59,352 nt of DNA from Prevotella aurantiaca JCM 15754. Lineage in GTDB: Bacteria > Bacteroidota > Bacteroidia > Bacteroidales > Bacteroidaceae. Each line of letters opens with the position of its first letter. The first letter of the stretch is position 1. Both the position numbers and the translations under genes were made by a program. This document shows positions 16,961-24,876 of this stretch, in pieces. Location of the stretch: assembly GCF_000614025.1 (NCBI RefSeq), contig NZ_BAKF01000016.1:1-59352 (forward strand), read 5' to 3'. The notes below the pieces were generated by a model. That model saw nothing but the letters and a program-made list of their open reading frames with translations, ran no database searches and had not been told where the DNA came from.

Positions 16961-18253
16961 TTATTCTGTGTAGAATTTAATCAGTTTTGTGATGGCACGC
17001 TGGCACACTGGACAGAAGTTAGGGTTCTCGTTGGTGCGCATTCGGCAATCAGGATAAGGGCGATATACACCATGTTTGGCATAGCCAGCAGGCTCGTAAG
17101 CGCCTATTTTCCACTTGCTTTGGTCGGCATTCGGCTTGTCAAGGTCGGCAGGTTGCGGTGTTGGAAGCGGTGTTCCCTTCTTTACCATGTCGGCCCACTT
17201 GGCCTTTAAGTTTACAAGCGTGGTCAGATTAGGTTCCCAAGGCTCTGTATCGCTTGGATACATAGGCATATCTCCGTAGCCATATTCGTCGCCAAGACCA
17301 GCAAAAGAGTGTCCGAACTCGTGTACAACCACTGGTTTGAAAGCTCTGTGTCGCACCATTGAGAGGTTATATGAGTTGAAAATGCCGCCTCCACCATAGT
17401 TTTCGGTGTTCACTAATACAATGATATGCTCGTAAGGAGTACCTGCTAACCAGTTATGAAGGGTCTTTAAGTGCAGCGTTGTAAGGTATCTGTCGCTGTA
17501 GAATGTATTGAATTTAGAGTGCAAAGCAGTATTTTTCCATATTCCTTTGCCCGGATTTGAGGTGCCACTCTCTGCCGATGGCGATTTCACAGCTACCACA
17601 TTGAAGCAGTCGCGTAGCGATTTAAAAGGTTCGTGGGCAAACAAAGCCTCCATTGCCGTGCGGCAATCGTCTATGAAAGCGGGCATTTCGGCATCTGTAT
17701 AGCCTTCTGCAATATAGGCAATGTGTATGCAACGCGCTGGGTCGGCAGCTCTTTGGAGCGTTTCGTAAGGCGTTATGTGCTTCTCACCGATACGTCGAAT
17801 CAGTATATCCGTAGGTACAACGGTATGTGTGAGCGACGTCATTATCTTGTGATGGCTATCGCGTAGTTCTACCGTAACATCTACTGTATCTTTTGGAAAA
17901 GGCACAAGGAACACATTCTCGAACGACTTTGAGGTGGTTTTTACCTCGTCGTAGGTGAGCCATTCTTGGAAAAGTGTAGAGAAAGAGTTGCGAAAAATGA
18001 CTTTCTGCGTGCGGTGGTCGCGTACCGTTATCTGACCATTGCCTTCTAACGGAAGCTCGCTGAGCCTCTGAGTCTTGCCATACCATCTTGGAATACGGCA
18101 AAGTTCGTCTACAGCAATGGCTTGATGGCTTGCGTTTCCAGCGAAGTTGTAGTCCAAACGAAGCGTTGCATCTTCGAAATACTGCTTGAATTGCTGTGCA
18201 AAAGCAAATGTGCTAACCAGCAGGAGCATTAGTAATAGGTTAATTTTCCTCAT
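16961..18253 (-). CDS. Secreted M64-family (IgA peptidase-like) metallopeptidase
   Basis: The 430-residue secreted zinc peptidase starts at MRKINLLL with a signal peptide ending near AFAQ. An N-terminal beta-domain (about 20-140) precedes the catalytic domain. Zinc-binding HEFGH lies in VVVHEFGHSFAGLGDEY at about 312, where the final Glu is the likely third ligand of this family. The C-terminal ~100 residues end with a Cys pattern (PDCRM...NFCPVC) typical of M64 proteins. Peptidases of this family include IgA-cleaving enzymes of Bacteroides and Clostridium, so a host-protein target is possible but not shown. I chose Met at 18253, since the longer frame opens with TTG inside the promoter region. 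It stands alone, with a TAAATTTG box upstream. Confidence 0.85.
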   Translation of the reverse strand: MRKINLLLMLLLVSTFAFAQQFKQYFEDATLRLDYNFAGNASHQAIAVDELCRIPRWYGKTQRLSELPLEGNGQITVRDHRTQKVIFRNSFSTLFQEWLTYDEVKTTSKSFENVFLVPFPKDTVDVTVELRDSHHKIMTSLTHTVVPTDILIRRIGEKHITPYETLQRAADPARCIHIAYIAEGYTDAEMPAFIDDCRTAMEALFAHEPFKSLRDCFNVVAVKSPSAESGTSNPGKGIWKNTALHSKFNTFYSDRYLTTLHLKTLHNWLAGTPYEHIIVLVNTENYGGGGIFNSYNLSMVRHRAFKPVVVHEFGHSFAGLGDEYGYGDMPMYPSDTEPWEPNLTTLVNLKAKWADMVKKGTPLPTPQPADLDKPNADQSKWKIGAYEPAGYAKHGVYRPYPDCRMRTNENPNFCPVCQRAITKLIKFYTE

Positions 18254-18280
18254 ATTAAGACAGGTTTTTTTGTTTCTTTG

Positions 18281-18288
18281 CAAATTTA
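18281..18288 (-). promoter_or_regulatory. -7 promoter box of the M64 peptidase gene
   Basis: TAAATTTG on the minus strand, 28 bases upstream of the ATG at 18253. Confidence 0.5.
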
Positions 18289-18362
18289 ATAATATTTTTC
18301 TGATTTCACTTTCACATTATATATATTTTGTAGAAGCAGGGATATTATTCAACAAAAAGTTG

Positions 18363-18370
18363 TATTTTTG
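18363..18370 (+). promoter_or_regulatory. -7 promoter box of the oxidoreductase gene
   Basis: TATTTTTG on the plus strand, 17 bases before the ATG at 18388. It is divergent from the peptidase promoter, about 75 bp away. Confidence 0.6.
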
Positions 18371-18387
18371 CAGAAAAGAAAATAACA

Positions 18388-19371
18388 ATGAAGCATATCT
18401 CTTGGGGATTTATTGGTTTTGGAGAGACTACGGAACGCAAGTCGGGAGCCGCTTTTAACGCTGTAACCGAGTCGCATGTCCAAGCCGTATACAACCAAAA
18501 TGCACGTTGCGCACGCACTTATGCTAACCAACACGATATTTCGCGCTGGTACACAGACCCACTACTACTTGTGAACGACCCTAATGTGAACGCCATTTAC
18601 ATAGCAACGCCACCATCAGCGCACGCCACTTATGCCATAATGGCGATGCGAGCAGGGAAGCCTTGCCTAATAGAAAAGCCGTTGGCAGCGTCGTATGACG
18701 ACTGCGTACGCATCAATCGTGTAGCAGAACAGACGAGAGTGCCTTGCTTTGTAGCCTATTATCGCAGATACTTACCTTATTTTAAAAAGGTGAAAGAGAT
18801 TTTGCAAAGCGGTGCTATTGGTAAGGTGCTTAGCGTACAGATACGCTTTGCCGTGCCAGCAGAGGAACTCGACAACGACAAACTGGAGGAAAAACCATGG
18901 CGATTGGAGCAACAAGAGGGCGGCAGAGGATATTTTTACGACTTCGCCCCGCACCAGATAGACTTGCTTCAGAGCTTCTTCGGCATCATCGTAAAGGCAC
19001 ACGGATACATCGCAAACCGCACTGGCATGTTTGAATCGGAGGATACTGTGAACGCAGTATTCCGCTTTGAGAGTGGACTTTGTGGCAGTGGCTCGTGGAG
19101 TTTTACCGCTCACGATAGCGCAAAAGAAGACAGTATAGAGATTTATGGTACGGAAGGACGCATCGTTTTCTCCGTATATAACTACGATCCCATTACGCTT
19201 TACACCAGTCAAGGCATGGAATACATCGACATTAAGAACCCGCACTTTGTGCAAGAACCATTGATTCGGTCGGTAGTACAGGACCTTCAAGGGTATGGAA
19301 AGTGCGAAATTAACAGCATAGAAGCTACTCCTACCAACTGGGTAATGGACAGAATATTAGGCAAATACTAA
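18388..19371 (+). CDS. Gfo/Idh/MocA-family NAD(P)-dependent oxidoreductase
   Basis: The 327-residue cytoplasmic dehydrogenase has a Rossmann nucleotide-binding N-terminus (WGFIGFGETTERKSG, about 4-19), the conserved EKPLA motif (about 92) that carries the catalytic Lys of this family, and a C-terminal alpha/beta domain with the expected substrate-loop Asp/His residues (GYFYDFAPHQIDLLQ). Members reduce or oxidise sugars, inositols or related metabolites; the substrate cannot be named here. It is the first gene of a plus-strand run; the DUF4421 gene begins four bases after its stop codon, so they are probably cotranscribed. Confidence 0.9.
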   Translation: MKHISWGFIGFGETTERKSGAAFNAVTESHVQAVYNQNARCARTYANQHDISRWYTDPLLLVNDPNVNAIYIATPPSAHATYAIMAMRAGKPCLIEKPLAASYDDCVRINRVAEQTRVPCFVAYYRRYLPYFKKVKEILQSGAIGKVLSVQIRFAVPAEELDNDKLEEKPWRLEQQEGGRGYFYDFAPHQIDLLQSFFGIIVKAHGYIANRTGMFESEDTVNAVFRFESGLCGSGSWSFTAHDSAKEDSIEIYGTEGRIVFSVYNYDPITLYTSQGMEYIDIKNPHFVQEPLIRSVVQDLQGYGKCEINSIEATPTNWVMDRILGKY

Positions 19372-19398
19372 TTCAATGCTTACTAAAACTATCATACT

Positions 19399-20100
19399 TT
19401 GCTTGCTATGCTGCTTTCAGCCCCTACAACAAGGGCAGAAAACGGTTGGAAAACCATTCATAATAATGATGAATGGCAATGCTTGGATAGTGTGAAATGG
19501 CAACGTCCAGACACTACTCGACGTAAACGCAGATACCAACAGAATGCTGGTGAGAAAAAGAAAGACACAATGAACGATGTAGATACCAACTACATCGAAC
19601 CACAACGATACAACTTTACGGTGATGGTACAGAACACAAACAACTTTGAAGTGTACGTTCTGAACAGCCAACAAGAACACCATCTGACGCTTGCACCCGA
19701 ACCAACAATGCGCATTGGACCTTATGCGGGCTGGCGATGGATATTCCTTGGATACACCATTGATATTAAACACCCTTTCTTCAACAACTCTGAACAGAAG
19801 CGAAAAGAGTTCGACCTCAGTCTTTACAGCGCACGAGTAGGCATCGATCTCTACTATCGGAAGACAGGACAGGACTTTAAAATACGCCGATTTTCAATGG
19901 GCGACAATATTGATACCGCCCCTTTGAACGGCATGGAATTCGATGGTGTGGAATCGAAACTAAAGGGTTTCAACATCTATTATATCTTTAATCATCGCCG
20001 TTTCTCCTACCCTGCTGCCTTCAGTCAGAGCACTGTGCAACGCAAATCGGCTGGTAGTCCAATCATTGGAATAGGTTATACAAGGCACACACTAAGTTGA
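19399..20100 (+). CDS. DUF4421 protein, N-terminal part
   Basis: This fragment of 233 codons opens at TTG within the signal peptide (MLLSAPTTRAENG is its visible end). It contains the conserved core of the DUF4421 family, including LAPEPTMRIGPYAGWRWIFL and SLYSARVGIDLYYRKTGQD. Such proteins are predicted outer-membrane beta-barrels of Bacteroidota with unknown function. The frame is cut off at TRHTLS and continues in another frame. Confidence 0.7.
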   Translation: MLAMLLSAPTTRAENGWKTIHNNDEWQCLDSVKWQRPDTTRRKRRYQQNAGEKKKDTMNDVDTNYIEPQRYNFTVMVQNTNNFEVYVLNSQQEHHLTLAPEPTMRIGPYAGWRWIFLGYTIDIKHPFFNNSEQKRKEFDLSLYSARVGIDLYYRKTGQDFKIRRFSMGDNIDTAPLNGMEFDGVESKLKGFNIYYIFNHRRFSYPAAFSQSTVQRKSAGSPIIGIGYTRHTLS

Positions 20101-20119
20101 TTGGCCCGAATTCTATCGT

Positions 20120-20563
20120 TTGGTGTTCAATAACCTCAAGATGAAAACCAAATATGAGGACGTTGAGGGTTCGCTTAAACCCGAAAAGATACGTTATACC
20201 AACATTGCCGTAAGCGGTGGATATGCCTATAACTACGTGTTTGCACGCAACTGGCTGCTCGCTGGTTCGGCTACTATCGGCTTGGCCTATAAGCATAACA
20301 GCGGAAAAATAGTGGAAGAGAACTTCTCGCTAAGCCGAATCATATCGAATAACATCGATATCAATGCAACGGTACGACTTGGATTGGTGTGGAATAACAT
20401 GAAGTGGTATGTTGGTTCAAGTGCTATTATGCACGCATTCAACTACCATGATAATGGATTATCAACGAGTAATCTCTTCGGAAATGTAAACGTTTACGCC
20501 GGAATGAACTTCGGCAAACGTGGAAAACTGAAGAAAAATAAATCTAAAACTGCGTTGAAATGA
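20120..20563 (+). CDS. DUF4421 protein, C-terminal part
   Basis: This frame continues the barrel with alternating strands, for example NIAVSGGYAYNYVFARNWLL and INATVRLGLVWNNMKWYVGS, and ends in a Lys-rich tail (KRGKLKKNKSKTALK). The apparent start at 20120 is internal; the frame is open back to about 20095, giving VDWPEFYR. The stop overlaps the start of the next gene by four bases (20560-20563), which suggests translational coupling. Confidence 0.7.
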   Translation: MVFNNLKMKTKYEDVEGSLKPEKIRYTNIAVSGGYAYNYVFARNWLLAGSATIGLAYKHNSGKIVEENFSLSRIISNNIDINATVRLGLVWNNMKWYVGSSAIMHAFNYHDNGLSTSNLFGNVNVYAGMNFGKRGKLKKNKSKTALK

Positions 20564-21498
20564 AAGCAATAAGGATTCTTTTACTTCTTATTTTGCTCTT
20601 TATAAGCAACCCAACTACCACGCAAACCATGGGTAATAAGCCTACTGCGGAAGTAACAAAATATAGTCAGCAGGGCACAACGAAGGCTGTATCGTCTGAT
20701 GCCAGCCGCATAGAGAGTCTGCTTGCACAGCTCTTACCGCTGCGAACGAAGCTATCTAAGGAGGACATCATACTGAAAGCGGCCCGCCACTTTGTCGGTA
20801 TTCCATACGTTGCGCATACGCTTGACCGCAACAACGAGGAGATGTTGGTGGTGAATACAAGGGAAATGGACTGCACAACCTACCTGGAATATGTAATTGC
20901 TGTTGTACTTTGCGTGGATAAGAACCTCAGTCGTTACAGCGATTTTACACGTATGTTACAAAACATACGATACCGACAAGGATGTCTTGCCTACGAAAAC
21001 AGACTGCATTACTACCAGTGGTGGGTTACCGATAACCAACAAATGGGCTACGTAAAAGAGATTTCTGCACCCAATCCGCCCTTTACAGCTACGCAAAAAC
21101 TAAAGATTAACTATATGAGCGAGAATCCGAACGCTTACGATATGCTACGTAATCGTCCGCAAAGGGTGGCTGCTTTGAAGAAGTTAGAAGACCAAACCAA
21201 TGGTACTATCGTCCCGTACATACCCAAAAAGCAGCTTACTAACACCGAATTACTGCGCAAAGTGGTACGCAATGGAGACATTATTGCCATTACAACCAAT
21301 AAGCTAAACCTTGATACAACCCACCTTGGATTTGCCGTTTGGCACAGAGATGGACTACATTTAATCAACGCATCGAGCCTTAAAAAGAACGGCCGTCAGG
21401 TTGTAGAACCTAAAGAAACGATCTACCAATACCTATTGCAGCGACCACAAAACACAGGCATACGCGTCTCAAGACTTATATTAGATAATCTTTGTTAA
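20560..21498 (+). CDS. DUF1460 family amidase-like secreted protein
   Basis: The 312-residue protein has an N-terminal signal peptide (ILLLLILLFISNPTTTQT). The DUF1460 fold, related to NlpC/P60-type N-acetylmuramoyl-L-alanine amidases, shows a predicted nucleophile Cys in REMDCTTYLEYVIAV (about residue 106) and a later His in the segment THLGFAVWHRDGLHLINAS. The characteristic block YRQGCLAYENRLHYYQWWV is also present. It probably acts in the periplasm on peptidoglycan fragments; this is an inference from family membership. The ATG overlaps the stop of the DUF4421 gene by four bases, so oxidoreductase, DUF4421 and this gene form one operon. Confidence 0.88.
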   Translation: MKAIRILLLLILLFISNPTTTQTMGNKPTAEVTKYSQQGTTKAVSSDASRIESLLAQLLPLRTKLSKEDIILKAARHFVGIPYVAHTLDRNNEEMLVVNTREMDCTTYLEYVIAVVLCVDKNLSRYSDFTRMLQNIRYRQGCLAYENRLHYYQWWVTDNQQMGYVKEISAPNPPFTATQKLKINYMSENPNAYDMLRNRPQRVAALKKLEDQTNGTIVPYIPKKQLTNTELLRKVVRNGDIIAITTNKLNLDTTHLGFAVWHRDGLHLINASSLKKNGRQVVEPKETIYQYLLQRPQNTGIRVSRLILDNLC

Positions 21499-21557
21499 TT
21501 CTTCCTAATAAGTTAATCTCACTACCCTTAAACTATCATAAATAGAAAGTTATTTAG

Positions 21558-21565
21558 TAACTTTG
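21558..21565 (+). promoter_or_regulatory. -7 promoter box of rplU-rpmA
   Basis: TAACTTTG on the plus strand. The RNA would start near 21572, giving a GC-richer 5' leader of about 77 bases before rplU, which could host ribosomal-protein autoregulation. I could not identify a known leader fold. Confidence 0.6.
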
Positions 21566-21648
21566 CACAGTTTTTATGCCGCTTAGGTCGAATAAGTGCG
21601 GGAAAGATGCTCCGCCGCCTACCGGTTTAACCGTTTACAATATATAAA

Positions 21649-21966
21649 ATGTACGCAATTGTAGAAATTAACGGTCAACAGTTTAAAGTCGAAGAAGGCA
21701 AAAAGATCTTCGTAAACCACATCAAAGATGCGGAAGAAGGTAAGACTGTTGAGTTTGACAAGGTTCTTCTCTTAGACAAAGAGGGAGCTGTCACAGTTGG
21801 CGCACCTACTGTTAATGGTGCAAAAGTAGTAGCTGAAGTGATTAATCCACTAGTGAAGGGTGACAAAGTTATCGTCTTCAAGATGAAGCGCCGTAAGGAT
21901 TATCGCAAGAAGAACGGTCATCGTTCACACTTCACACAGGTAGAGATTAAAACAATTAACGCTTAA
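21649..21966 (+). CDS. rplU: 50S ribosomal protein L21 (bL21)
   Basis: The 105-residue large-subunit protein starts [20 protein letters not shown], the typical bL21 opening. It carries the central [15 protein letters not shown] and the basic C-terminal segment [22 protein letters not shown] that contacts 23S rRNA. Length matches the family. It is followed 16 bases later by rpmA, the normal bacterial pairing, and has its own promoter and leader. Confidence 0.98.
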   Translation: MYAIVEINGQQFKVEEGKKIFVNHIKDAEEGKTVEFDKVLLLDKEGAVTVGAPTVNGAKVVAEVINPLVKGDKVIVFKMKRRKDYRKKNGHRSHFTQVEIKTINA

Positions 21967-21982
21967 ATTAGGAGGACAAGAA

Positions 21983-22273
21983 ATGGCTCATAAAAAAGGT
22001 GTCGGTAGTTCTAAGAACGGACGCGAATCACATTCAAAGCGTTTAGGTGTTAAAATCGGCGGTGGTCAGAAGATTATTGCGGGCAACATTATCGTTCGCC
22101 AGCGTGGTAACAAGCACTACCCAGGTGAGAATGTAGCGCAGGGTAAAGACGATACATTGTATGCTTTGGCAAATGGTATCGTTTACTTCCACAGAGGAAA
22201 GTACAACAAGAGCAAAGTCTCAGTACTCTCTGAAGAAGCATACGCTGCTAAAACACAAACACCAGAAGCGTAA
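21983..22273 (+). CDS. rpmA: 50S ribosomal protein L27 (bL27)
   Basis: The 96-residue basic protein opens [20 protein letters not shown] and carries the family block [19 protein letters not shown]. Its N-terminus reaches the peptidyl-transferase centre. It is about 8-10 residues longer than most bL27s at the C-terminus (tail [13 protein letters not shown]). Unlike its neighbours it has a perfect Shine-Dalgarno sequence, AGGAGG, seven bases before the ATG, unusual in a phylum that seldom uses one. Cotranscribed with rplU and followed by a strong terminator. Confidence 0.98.
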   Translation: MAHKKGVGSSKNGRESHSKRLGVKIGGGQKIIAGNIIVRQRGNKHYPGENVAQGKDDTLYALANGIVYFHRGKYNKSKVSVLSEEAYAAKTQTPEA

Positions 22274-22311
22274 AGCGAAACAAACAAAACTATTCCAAAC
22301 AAACAACATAG

Positions 22312-22352
22312 TCCCGAATTTCCAATGGAAGTTCGGGATTTATGCTTTTTAA
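22312..22352 (+). terminator. Intrinsic terminator of rplU-rpmA
   Basis: A stem between TCCCGAA.TTTCC (22312-22324) and the complementary GGAA.TTCGGGA ending at 22338 is followed by a T-rich tail (TTTATGCTTTTT). Confidence 0.75.
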
Positions 22353-22456
22353 TGGTAGGGTTCATACACTCTTCAAAAAGCTATATCAGTTAGAAAGTAT
22401 AGGTGTGTTGGGGCTTTATAGAAACTATATAAAAACTTCAAACTATACCCATGATT

Positions 22457-22644
22457 TTGTTAAAAAAACACATACAAAAACCGAGAAGATTTGTTTTGTA
22501 TTGCAAAAGCGCCTGTCTTGCAATGCAAAACAGGCGCTTTTGCCGTGTAATATAGGCTCTTTTACAACGCAAAACAATGGGTATTACAACGCATTGTTAT
22601 ACAGCTGGTTACACAATATCTATTCGCTTGAAAAGAGTTTACAA
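22457..22644. repeat. 22-bp-phased module element, copy C (188 bp)
   Basis: A left end TTGTTAAAAAA at 22457 and a right end TTTACAA finishing at 22644 give exactly 188 bp. The modules are at 22503-22521, 22525-22543, 22547-22565 and 22569-22587. The last is degenerate (core AACAATGGGTATT), and a similar degenerate unit is found next to the right flank in copies D and E. The spacers are AAT, CGT and AAC. It lies in the convergent gap between rpmA and panD. Confidence 0.85.
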
Positions 22645-22693
22645 TTTTTCTATCATTTCCCTACGCTTATTACAAGATAAGGAAGGCAACGAA

Positions 22694-23038
22694 TTACACG
22701 CGATTGCCCTCTTTAGGGAACACTACTGTAGGCTTAAAGGTCTTCGCTTCTTCGAAATCCATCAAGGCATAACTAATGATTATGATTGTATCTCCTACTT
22801 GAACCTTACGTGCCGCAGCTCCATTCAAACAGATACAGCCTGTGCCTCGTTCGCCCTTTATGATGTAAGTTTCAAGTCGTTCGCCATTATTGTTGTCTAC
22901 AACTTGAACCTTTTCACCTGCAATCATATTGGCAGCATCCATCAAATCTTCGTCGATAGTGATGCTTCCCATATAGTTAAGGTTAGCTTCTGTAACCTTA
23001 ACACAGTGTAATTTACTTTTCAGTACTTCGATTTGCAT
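22694..23038 (-). CDS. panD: Aspartate 1-decarboxylase proenzyme
   Basis: PanD makes beta-alanine from aspartate for pantothenate synthesis. The 114-residue proenzyme carries the self-cleavage site Gly24-Ser25 in [13 protein letters not shown], where the Ser becomes the pyruvoyl cofactor. Lys9, in the stretch SKLHCVKVT, and the Tyr in [12 protein letters not shown] sit where the active-site residues of the family lie. Length fits the family. It begins six bases after the panC stop codon on the same strand, so panC-panD is an operon supplying both the beta-alanine and the ligation step. Confidence 0.96.
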   Translation of the reverse strand: MQIEVLKSKLHCVKVTEANLNYMGSITIDEDLMDAANMIAGEKVQVVDNNNGERLETYIIKGERGTGCICLNGAAARKVQVGDTIIIISYALMDFEEAKTFKPTVVFPKEGNRV

Positions 23039-23044
23039 ATTCGT

Positions 23045-23896
23045 TTAACCCTTATATTTAATATGGTCAATCAATCGGATAGGCGTTTTACCACAATAAA
23101 CCGTGATGCAACCTACCACGTAAGGAGTATCGTCCCATGACAGAACAGGCAGCAAGGTGTTGCCATCTACAATATCGAAGTATTCAACTTCTAAGCCATC
23201 AACAGCGTTTATCTCTGTTACTACCTTGTCGTGGAGTTCCTGAACGCTTAGCATACCCATTTCCTTGGTACTCGATTTCAACACCTTATATATATGAGGA
23301 GCTATAGCACGCTCATCGGAAGAGAGCAATGAGTTGCGCGAACTCTTTGCTAATCCGTCTTCATCTCGTACGATAGGACACTCAACAATATCAATATTCA
23401 TGTTGATAAAGTCTACAAGACGCTTCACAACAGCTATCTGCTGCCAGTCTTTTTCACCAAAATAAGCTCTATTAGGGCGTACAATGTAGAACAATCGGCT
23501 GACAACTTGACATACACCGTTAAAGTGTCCTGGTCGTTTAGCACCCTCCATGACTGTTGATTGTGGCGGAAACTCAAACTGACGCGTATCTGTTGTAGGA
23601 TACATCTCGCTTACCGATGGCGCAAAAACATAGTCGGCACCACACGATTCCACCAGTTTGCAATCAGCTTCCAACGTGCGTGGATAGCGATCCAAGTCGC
23701 CTTTGTCGTTAAACTGGGTAGGATTGAGAAACACCGATACCACCGTTGCATCGTTCTGCTGCACACTTTGTTTTACCAAAGAAGCGTGCCCATCGTGCAA
23801 CGCGCCCATTGTAGGCACCAATCCAATGGTTCTTCCCTGCTTACGGAGCTGGAAAAGCTCGTTCTGTAAATCGACAATCCTTTCAAATATTACCAT
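23045..23896 (-). CDS. panC: Pantothenate synthetase (pantoate-beta-alanine ligase)
   Basis: The enzyme joins pantoate and beta-alanine with ATP. The 283-residue protein has the nucleotidyltransferase opening [16 protein letters not shown] (the HDGH is the HIGH-type motif), the pantoate-site block [17 protein letters not shown], the ATP-site FGEKDWQQ, and the KMSKS-like segment with the family's [13 protein letters not shown] start at Met 23896 ([10 protein letters not shown]), because the longer frame to 23923 runs into a TTACTTTG promoter-like box (23921-23928). First gene of panC-panD, divergent from the glycogen-synthase-like gene. Confidence 0.96.
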   Translation of the reverse strand: MVIFERIVDLQNELFQLRKQGRTIGLVPTMGALHDGHASLVKQSVQQNDATVVSVFLNPTQFNDKGDLDRYPRTLEADCKLVESCGADYVFAPSVSEMYPTTDTRQFEFPPQSTVMEGAKRPGHFNGVCQVVSRLFYIVRPNRAYFGEKDWQQIAVVKRLVDFINMNIDIVECPIVRDEDGLAKSSRNSLLSSDERAIAPHIYKVLKSSTKEMGMLSVQELHDKVVTEINAVDGLEVEYFDIVDGNTLLPVLSWDDTPYVVGCITVYCGKTPIRLIDHIKYKG

Positions 23897-24034
23897 TATT
23901 AAGTTTCTATATTTATGGTGCAAAGTAACAACAATTTTATTTAAAACTCGTAAGAATTCGCTAAAAATATGTCAATATTCAACCTTTTAAACAGGATTTC
24001 GATAGATAAAGGACTCAATTTCAAGTTTTTTTTG

Positions 24035-24042
24035 TAACTTTG
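24035..24042 (+). promoter_or_regulatory. -7 promoter box of the glycogen-synthase-like gene
   Basis: TAACTTTG on the plus strand, 21 bases before the ATG at 24064. It is preceded by a T-run that could serve as the upstream element. Confidence 0.65.
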
Positions 24043-24063
24043 CAAGTAGTAAACTATTATTAA

Positions 24064-24876
24064 ATGGGAAAGAAAGTATTGTTCATAAACCAAGAAATCG
24101 CTCCGTATGTCCCTAATTCGGAGATGTCAATCTTTGGTGCAGACATGCCACGACATATGCAAGACGCCGGTTTCGAGATTCGTACATTTATGCCAAAATG
24201 GGCAGCTATCAACGAACGACGCGGCCAACTGCACGAAGTTATACGCCTTTCAGGCATGAATCTCATCATTGATGAGATGGATCACCCACTGATTATCAAG
24301 GTGGCGAGCATACCACAGACACGCATTCAGGTATATTTCATCGATAACGAAGACTATTTCCAAAAGCGCTTAGCTATGACTAAGGACGAGTTAGGCAATG
24401 ATTACCCCGACAACGGAGAGCGTGCTATCTTCTTTGCACGCGGTGTTTTGGAAACAGTTAAGAAGCTACGGTGGGCGCCAGACATTATTCATTGCCAAGG
24501 TTGGATGTCTTCTGTGATACCTTTCTACGTTAAAACGGCTTATAAAGACGAACCACAGTTTGCCAAATCAAAGATTGTTACATCATTATTTACCGAGCAA
24601 CCCAGTGATAGTCTAGGCAAAAAGTTCAAGCAATGCCTCGAGTTCAAGAGCGCAGAGCTTAGTAAGATAGAGAAATATGGCGACAATTTCGACTTCAAAG
24701 AATTAGGAAAACTCGTTATTGACTACTCCGACGGCATCATACAAACAAGCAACAACGTAAATAAAGAGTTGATGCAGTATGCCGTAGATAGCAAAAAGGA
24801 AATTCTAATGCAGCCAGAAAACGAAGCCGATATACAAACAAGATATACCGAGTTCTACAATAAAATAATGGAATGA
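24064..24876 (+). CDS. Glycogen/starch synthase N-terminal domain protein (GT5-like)
   Basis: The 270-residue protein matches only the first Rossmann domain of GT5 glycogen synthases: KVLFINQEIAPYVP at the start, and DIIHCQGWMSSVIPFYVKT later. There is no second (C-terminal) domain, and the usual KxGGL substrate motif is replaced (EMSIFGADMPRHM). It may therefore not be a classic glycogen synthase; a short form of this kind is common in Bacteroidales. It is transcribed divergently from panC and overlaps the DUF4270 start by four bases, so the two are coupled. Confidence 0.85.
   Translation: MGKKVLFINQEIAPYVPNSEMSIFGADMPRHMQDAGFEIRTFMPKWAAINERRGQLHEVIRLSGMNLIIDEMDHPLIIKVASIPQTRIQVYFIDNEDYFQKRLAMTKDELGNDYPDNGERAIFFARGVLETVKKLRWAPDIIHCQGWMSSVIPFYVKTAYKDEPQFAKSKIVTSLFTEQPSDSLGKKFKQCLEFKSAELSKIEKYGDNFDFKELGKLVIDYSDGIIQTSNNVNKELMQYAVDSKKEILMQPENEADIQTRYTEFYNKIME

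Larger units (their letters stand above)
19376..20563 (+). pseudogene. DUF4421 family protein, frameshifted as given
   Basis: Three frames must be joined to read this gene. The signal peptide starts at ATG 19376 (MLTKTIILCLLC). The body is in the next frame from 19399, and the C-terminal part is in a third frame from about 20095. One missing T near 19407 (CTATG for CTTATG) joins the first pair. At about 20090 the sequence ACACTAAGTTGATTGG needs two more bases (for example CTAAAGGTTGAT) to continue as LKVDWPEFYRL. Joined, the protein would be about 395 residues with a signal peptide. The start overlaps the promoterless gap after the oxidoreductase stop. Confidence 0.7.

Noticed and set aside
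21572..21648. Known ribosomal-protein leader or riboswitch upstream of rplU
   Set aside because: The leader is long enough, but I could not build a convincing stem set or match a known family.
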